DNA from: JANNOG01 sp050329415
Lineage (GTDB): Bacteria > Actinomycetota > Actinomycetes > Actinomycetales > JBBAYJ01
DNA length: 21,123 nucleotides
NCBI GenBank assembly: GCA_050329415.1
Contig: JBHJOS010000144.1
Location: forward strand, 1 to 21,123
Direction of reading: 5' to 3'
Shown: piece by piece, positions 16,760 to 21,123 of the stretch
Layout: each line of letters opens with the position of its first letter
Position numbering within the stretch: position 1 is the stretch's first letter
Position numbers and translations under genes: made by a program
The notes under the pieces: model-generated
The model's database searches: none
Told to the model about the DNA's origin: nothing
Seen by the model: the letters and a program-made list of their open reading frames with translations, nothing else

Positions 16760-17642
16760 GCAGCTCCTCCAGCGTCGCCGGGCCGATGCCCGGGACCGAG
16801 ACCAGGTCGTCGACCGAGGCGAACGGGCCGGTGTCCTCCCGCCACGCCACGATGCGCTCGGCGAGGACCGGGCCGATGCCGGGAAGCTCGTCGAGCTCGG
16901 CTGCCGTGGCCCGGTTGACGTCGACGAGCCCGGGGCCGCCCTCGTCCGTGCCTCCCGCCGCGGGCGCGGGCCCGCCCCCGAGTGCCACCGGCACCTCCTC
17001 GCCGGGCAGCGGGACGAGGATCATCTCGCCGTCCGCGACCGGCCGGGCCAGGTTGATCGCCGTCACGTCGGCGTCGTCCGCCAGGCCGCCGGCGGCTGCG
17101 ACGGCGTCGACCACCCGGGCACCGGGGGCCACGACCACGATCCCCGGGGCGGCGACCGCGCCGGCCACGTGAACGGTCGCCGACGCCATGGCCGAAGGCG
17201 CGGGACCAGCCGGGTCCGCCGGCCCGGCGGCGTCGGCGACCGGCGCGGTCACGCCGGCAGGGGCGGCGCCCGACATCGCCGTCGGGGCGCCGGACGACAC
17301 CGCCGTCGCAGTGACGAGCGTCCCGGGCTCCCCCGCCGACCGTTGCCAGAGCCACCAGCCGCCGACCCCGAGCGCGAGCGCGACCGCGGCGACCACGGCC
17401 GGCATCGGCAGCGCGAGGGCGGCGGCGACGGCGCGGGACCGGTCCCGCGGAGGCGGGTCGTCATCGAGCGGGTCCAGGTCGTCCTCGTGGCGCTGCGCGC
17501 GACCCGGCGCTGCCACGTGCCGGGCCCCACCCTGGACCGGCGCCTCGTCGGTCCCGACGGCCTCGGCGGAGGCCTCGACCGCCGACATCGCTCGCCACGG
17601 CCCCGGAGCCAGCCGCCGGAGCGGATCCCTCGATCTGTCCAC
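16740..17642 (-). CDS. comEA: ComEA family helix-hairpin-helix DNA-binding protein
   Basis: ComEA is the membrane-anchored receptor that binds double-stranded DNA during uptake. In 300 residues it has a charged cytoplasmic tail (1-68), one membrane segment (about 75-98, ending WWLWQRS), an Ala/Pro-rich linker, a SLBB domain at about 150-210 (VHVAGAVAAPGIVVVAPGAR) and two helix-hairpin-helix motifs at the C-terminus (VNRATAAELDELPGIGPVLAERI and FASVDDLVSVPGIGPATLEELRD). The GTG at 17642 has no ribosome-binding site but a TAGCGT -10-like box ends seven bases upstream, so a leaderless mRNA is likely. An ATG at 17588 (residue 19) is the alternative. It overlaps comEC by 20 bases and is probably co-transcribed with comEC and holA. 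Confidence 0.93.
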   Translation of the reverse strand: MDRSRDPLRRLAPGPWRAMSAVEASAEAVGTDEAPVQGGARHVAAPGRAQRHEDDLDPLDDDPPPRDRSRAVAAALALPMPAVVAAVALALGVGGWWLWQRSAGEPGTLVTATAVSSGAPTAMSGAAPAGVTAPVADAAGPADPAGPAPSAMASATVHVAGAVAAPGIVVVAPGARVVDAVAAAGGLADDADVTAINLARPVADGEMILVPLPGEEVPVALGGGPAPAAGGTDEGGPGLVDVNRATAAELDELPGIGPVLAERIVAWREDTGPFASVDDLVSVPGIGPATLEELRDSATV

Positions 17643-17649
17643 GGCGGCG

Positions 17650-17655
17650 ACGCTA
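17650..17655 (-). promoter_or_regulatory. Candidate -10 box for a leaderless comEA transcript
   Basis: TAGCGT on the minus strand fits TANNNT and ends seven bases before the comEA GTG, which has no ribosome-binding site. It lies in the 111-base gap after leuS. No -35 match is evident. Confidence 0.4.
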
Positions 17656-17753
17656 GGAACACCGGGCCCCCGGCCGCCGCGGTCGAGCGCCGGGACTGTG
17701 GACCGGCGGGCGCCCCGGTCGCTGTGGACGACCGGAGGACCGGCCGCGCACCC

Positions 17754-20273
<2,520 letters not shown>

Positions 20274-20329
20274 GGTGTCGTCTCCTCCGCCTGCCGCGTC
20301 CCGGCCGGCCCGTCGCCGGGCATGACGAA

Positions 20330-20347
20330 GCCCCTCGCGCGAGGGGC
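20330..20347 (-). terminator. Candidate attenuator hairpin in the leuS leader
   Basis: GCCCCTCGCGCGAGGGGC is a perfect 18-base palindrome, extended by GACG (20324-20327) and CGTC (20347-20350). A second copy of the CCCCTCG arm lies just upstream on the minus strand (20359-20350, CAGCCCCTCG) and can pair with the same CGAGGGGCT strand (20337-20329), so two alternative stems compete. No U-tract follows, only TTCGTC. Confidence 0.5.
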
Positions 20348-20358
20348 GTCGAGGGGCT

Positions 20359-20407
20359 GCCGCGCTGATCCGCCCCGGACGGGCCGGGACGGGCTGCTCA
20401 GCGCGGC
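20359..20407 (-). promoter_or_regulatory. Leader-peptide hairpin of the leuS attenuator (strands 1 and 2)
   Basis: GCCGCGCTGA (minus 20407-20398), which contains the stop codon of the leader peptide, is perfectly complementary to TCAGCGCGGC (minus 20368-20359). A ribosome held at the Leu codons 20424-20413 would cover strand 1 and free strand 2 for other pairing. This is the classic first hairpin of ribosome-mediated attenuation. Confidence 0.5.
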
Positions 20408-20433
20408 CCGGTAAGGAGCTGCAAGGCCCGCAC
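20398..20433 (-). CDS. Predicted leucine leader peptide of leuS (11 residues)
   Basis: A GTG-started mini-gene encodes MRALQLLTGPR, with leucine at positions 4, 6 and 7 (TTG, CTC, CTT), and ends at a TGA inside a perfect 10-bp hairpin arm. A TAGACT -10 box ends six bases before the GTG, so the peptide would be translated from a leaderless mRNA, as known for several actinobacterial leader peptides. It sits 124 bases before leuS. Three Leu among four consecutive residues, the leuS context and the following competing hairpins together suggest a sensor of charged tRNA-Leu. Being so short, it cannot be proven from one genome. Confidence 0.55.
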   Translation of the reverse strand: MRALQLLTGPR

Positions 20434-20439
20434 GGGAGG

Positions 20440-20445
20440 AGTCTA
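20440..20445 (-). promoter_or_regulatory. Candidate -10 box of the leuS promoter
   Basis: TAGACT on the minus strand fits TANNNT. A partial -35 (CGGACG, sharing GAC with TTGACN) lies 18 bases upstream. The start point would coincide with the GTG of the leader peptide. Confidence 0.5.
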
Positions 20446-20612
20446 GCGAACGCGAGGGACGGCCGTCCGCCGCTCCTCCGCCCGGGCGTCCGGCACCTGG
20501 CGTCGAACGATCTCGACCCGACACGGTCCAAGATCGTCCGGGTCGTGGTCCCTCGTTCCGGCCCGACCGCCACTGGGCACCCGAGAAGGCGCCGAGCGGC
20601 AGCCGGGCCGAG

Positions 20613-20627
20613 CGGCGGGGACCGCCG
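20613..20627 (-). terminator. Candidate hairpin after the serine protease gene
   Basis: CGGCGG, a three-base loop and CCGCCG form a perfect six-pair stem 17 bases beyond the protease stop. It has no U-tract. The rest of the gap down to the leuS promoter (about 20446-20612) shows no gene that I can support. Confidence 0.35.
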
Positions 20628-20644
20628 ACCGCCGTGGTCGTCGA

Positions 20645-21123
20645 TCAGGGCCAGGCGGCCGTCCGGAGCGTCGCACCGAAGTAGCCGAGCGTGAACTTCA
20701 GGCCCTTGAACATGACCCGGTGATAGCCGTCGAGCTTCTGGCCGAAGTAGCCGTAGCCGCAGGTGCTCACCGAGCTCGACCCGGCAGAGATGATGCCGTG
20801 GCCGAACGCCGCGCCCGTGGTCTGCGAGATCACCGGTCCACCGCTGTCGCCGTGGGCGACCGCACATGCCCCGTTCTTGGTGCGTTCCGCCCTGACGGTC
20901 ACGTCGGAGGGGCTGGCGTAGTAGACCTTGACGGCGCAGTGTTCGCCGCTGGCCGCTCCGCTGACGCACACGTAGTTGCCGACGTAGTTCGAGGCCGCGG
21001 AGTTCACCGGGCGTCCGTGGCTGGAGTTCACCGGCCCCGTGTAGACCCGGCCCTCGACGTTGGAGTAGACCCAGATGAGCGAGATGTCGTGATAGCCCCA
21101 GGTCCACCAGATCTGGCCGATGG
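20645..21123 (-). CDS. Chymotrypsin-fold (S1-like) serine protease, C-terminal part
   Basis: The frame is open to the right edge, so the N-terminus, any signal peptide and the catalytic His lie outside the window. The visible 158 residues begin IGQIWWTWGYHDISLIWVYS, in which HDISLI fits the block around the catalytic Asp. They contain the serine-site motif HGDSGGPVIS, preceded by an ACAVA segment, and paired cysteines (VCVSGAASGEHC, and GAC with STCGYG) that could form the disulfides seen in secreted streptogrisin-type proteases. The end reads FTLGYFGATLRTAAWP. Probably an exported endopeptidase; its substrate is unknown. It is upstream of and parallel to leuS with a separate control region between, so it is not part of that operon. 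Confidence 0.82.
   Translation of the reverse strand, partial: IGQIWWTWGYHDISLIWVYSNVEGRVYTGPVNSSHGRPVNSAASNYVGNYVCVSGAASGEHCAVKVYYASPSDVTVRAERTKNGACAVAHGDSGGPVISQTTGAAFGHGIISAGSSSVSTCGYGYFGQKLDGYHRVMFKGLKFTLGYFGATLRTAAWP

Noticed and set aside
20274..20450. A T-box riboswitch upstream of leuS
   Set aside because: I see no T-box sequence, specifier loop or Stem I architecture. The short Leu-codon peptide with hairpins is the better reading.

Overview
The window is high-GC DNA (roughly 70% or more by eye) with dense, often overlapping genes and frequent GTG starts. The backbone order is leuS - comEA - comEC - holA - rpsT ... lepA - (MOSC) - hemW ... hrcA, which is typical of an actinobacterial chromosome. 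Protein wording suggests a soil actinomycete of the Geodermatophilales/Frankiales type, but the genus is an inference. Almost everything is on the minus strand; only two DUF4870 membrane-protein genes and rpsT are on the plus strand.

From left to right: the 5' end of hrcA (minus, cut by the left edge) with a CIRCE operator; two adjacent DUF4870 membrane-protein genes (plus); a tightly overlapped minus-strand operon lepA - yiiM-like MOSC gene - hemW; then metH, whose leader looks like an S-adenosylhomocysteine (SAH) riboswitch. Next comes a degraded accessory patch (about 9.15-12.76 kb) lying between metH and rpsT. It holds a hicB antitoxin pseudogene with a 9-bp repeat expansion and a frameshift, two tandem vapBC toxin-antitoxin modules each with a candidate operator, and the remains of a transglutaminase operon in which a deletion has joined the start of a circularly permuted ATP-grasp gene out of frame to the end of an alpha-E gene. 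After rpsT come holA, comEC and comEA (DNA polymerase III delta and DNA-uptake proteins), then leuS, and finally the C-terminal part of a chymotrypsin-fold serine protease that runs off the right edge.

The most interesting non-coding signals are two RNA-level switches. (1) The metH leader at 9004-9072 fits the SAH-riboswitch fold helix by helix. Its pseudoknot strand overlaps a sequence that would otherwise pair with the metH ribosome-binding site, so SAH would turn methionine synthase on. (2) The leuS leader encodes an apparently leaderless 11-residue peptide, with three leucines among four consecutive residues, followed by mutually exclusive hairpins. This is the layout of ribosome-mediated attenuation of leucyl-tRNA synthetase. 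No wholly new multi-gene system was found. The decaying toxin-antitoxin patch and the two RNA switches are the parts that merit follow-up.
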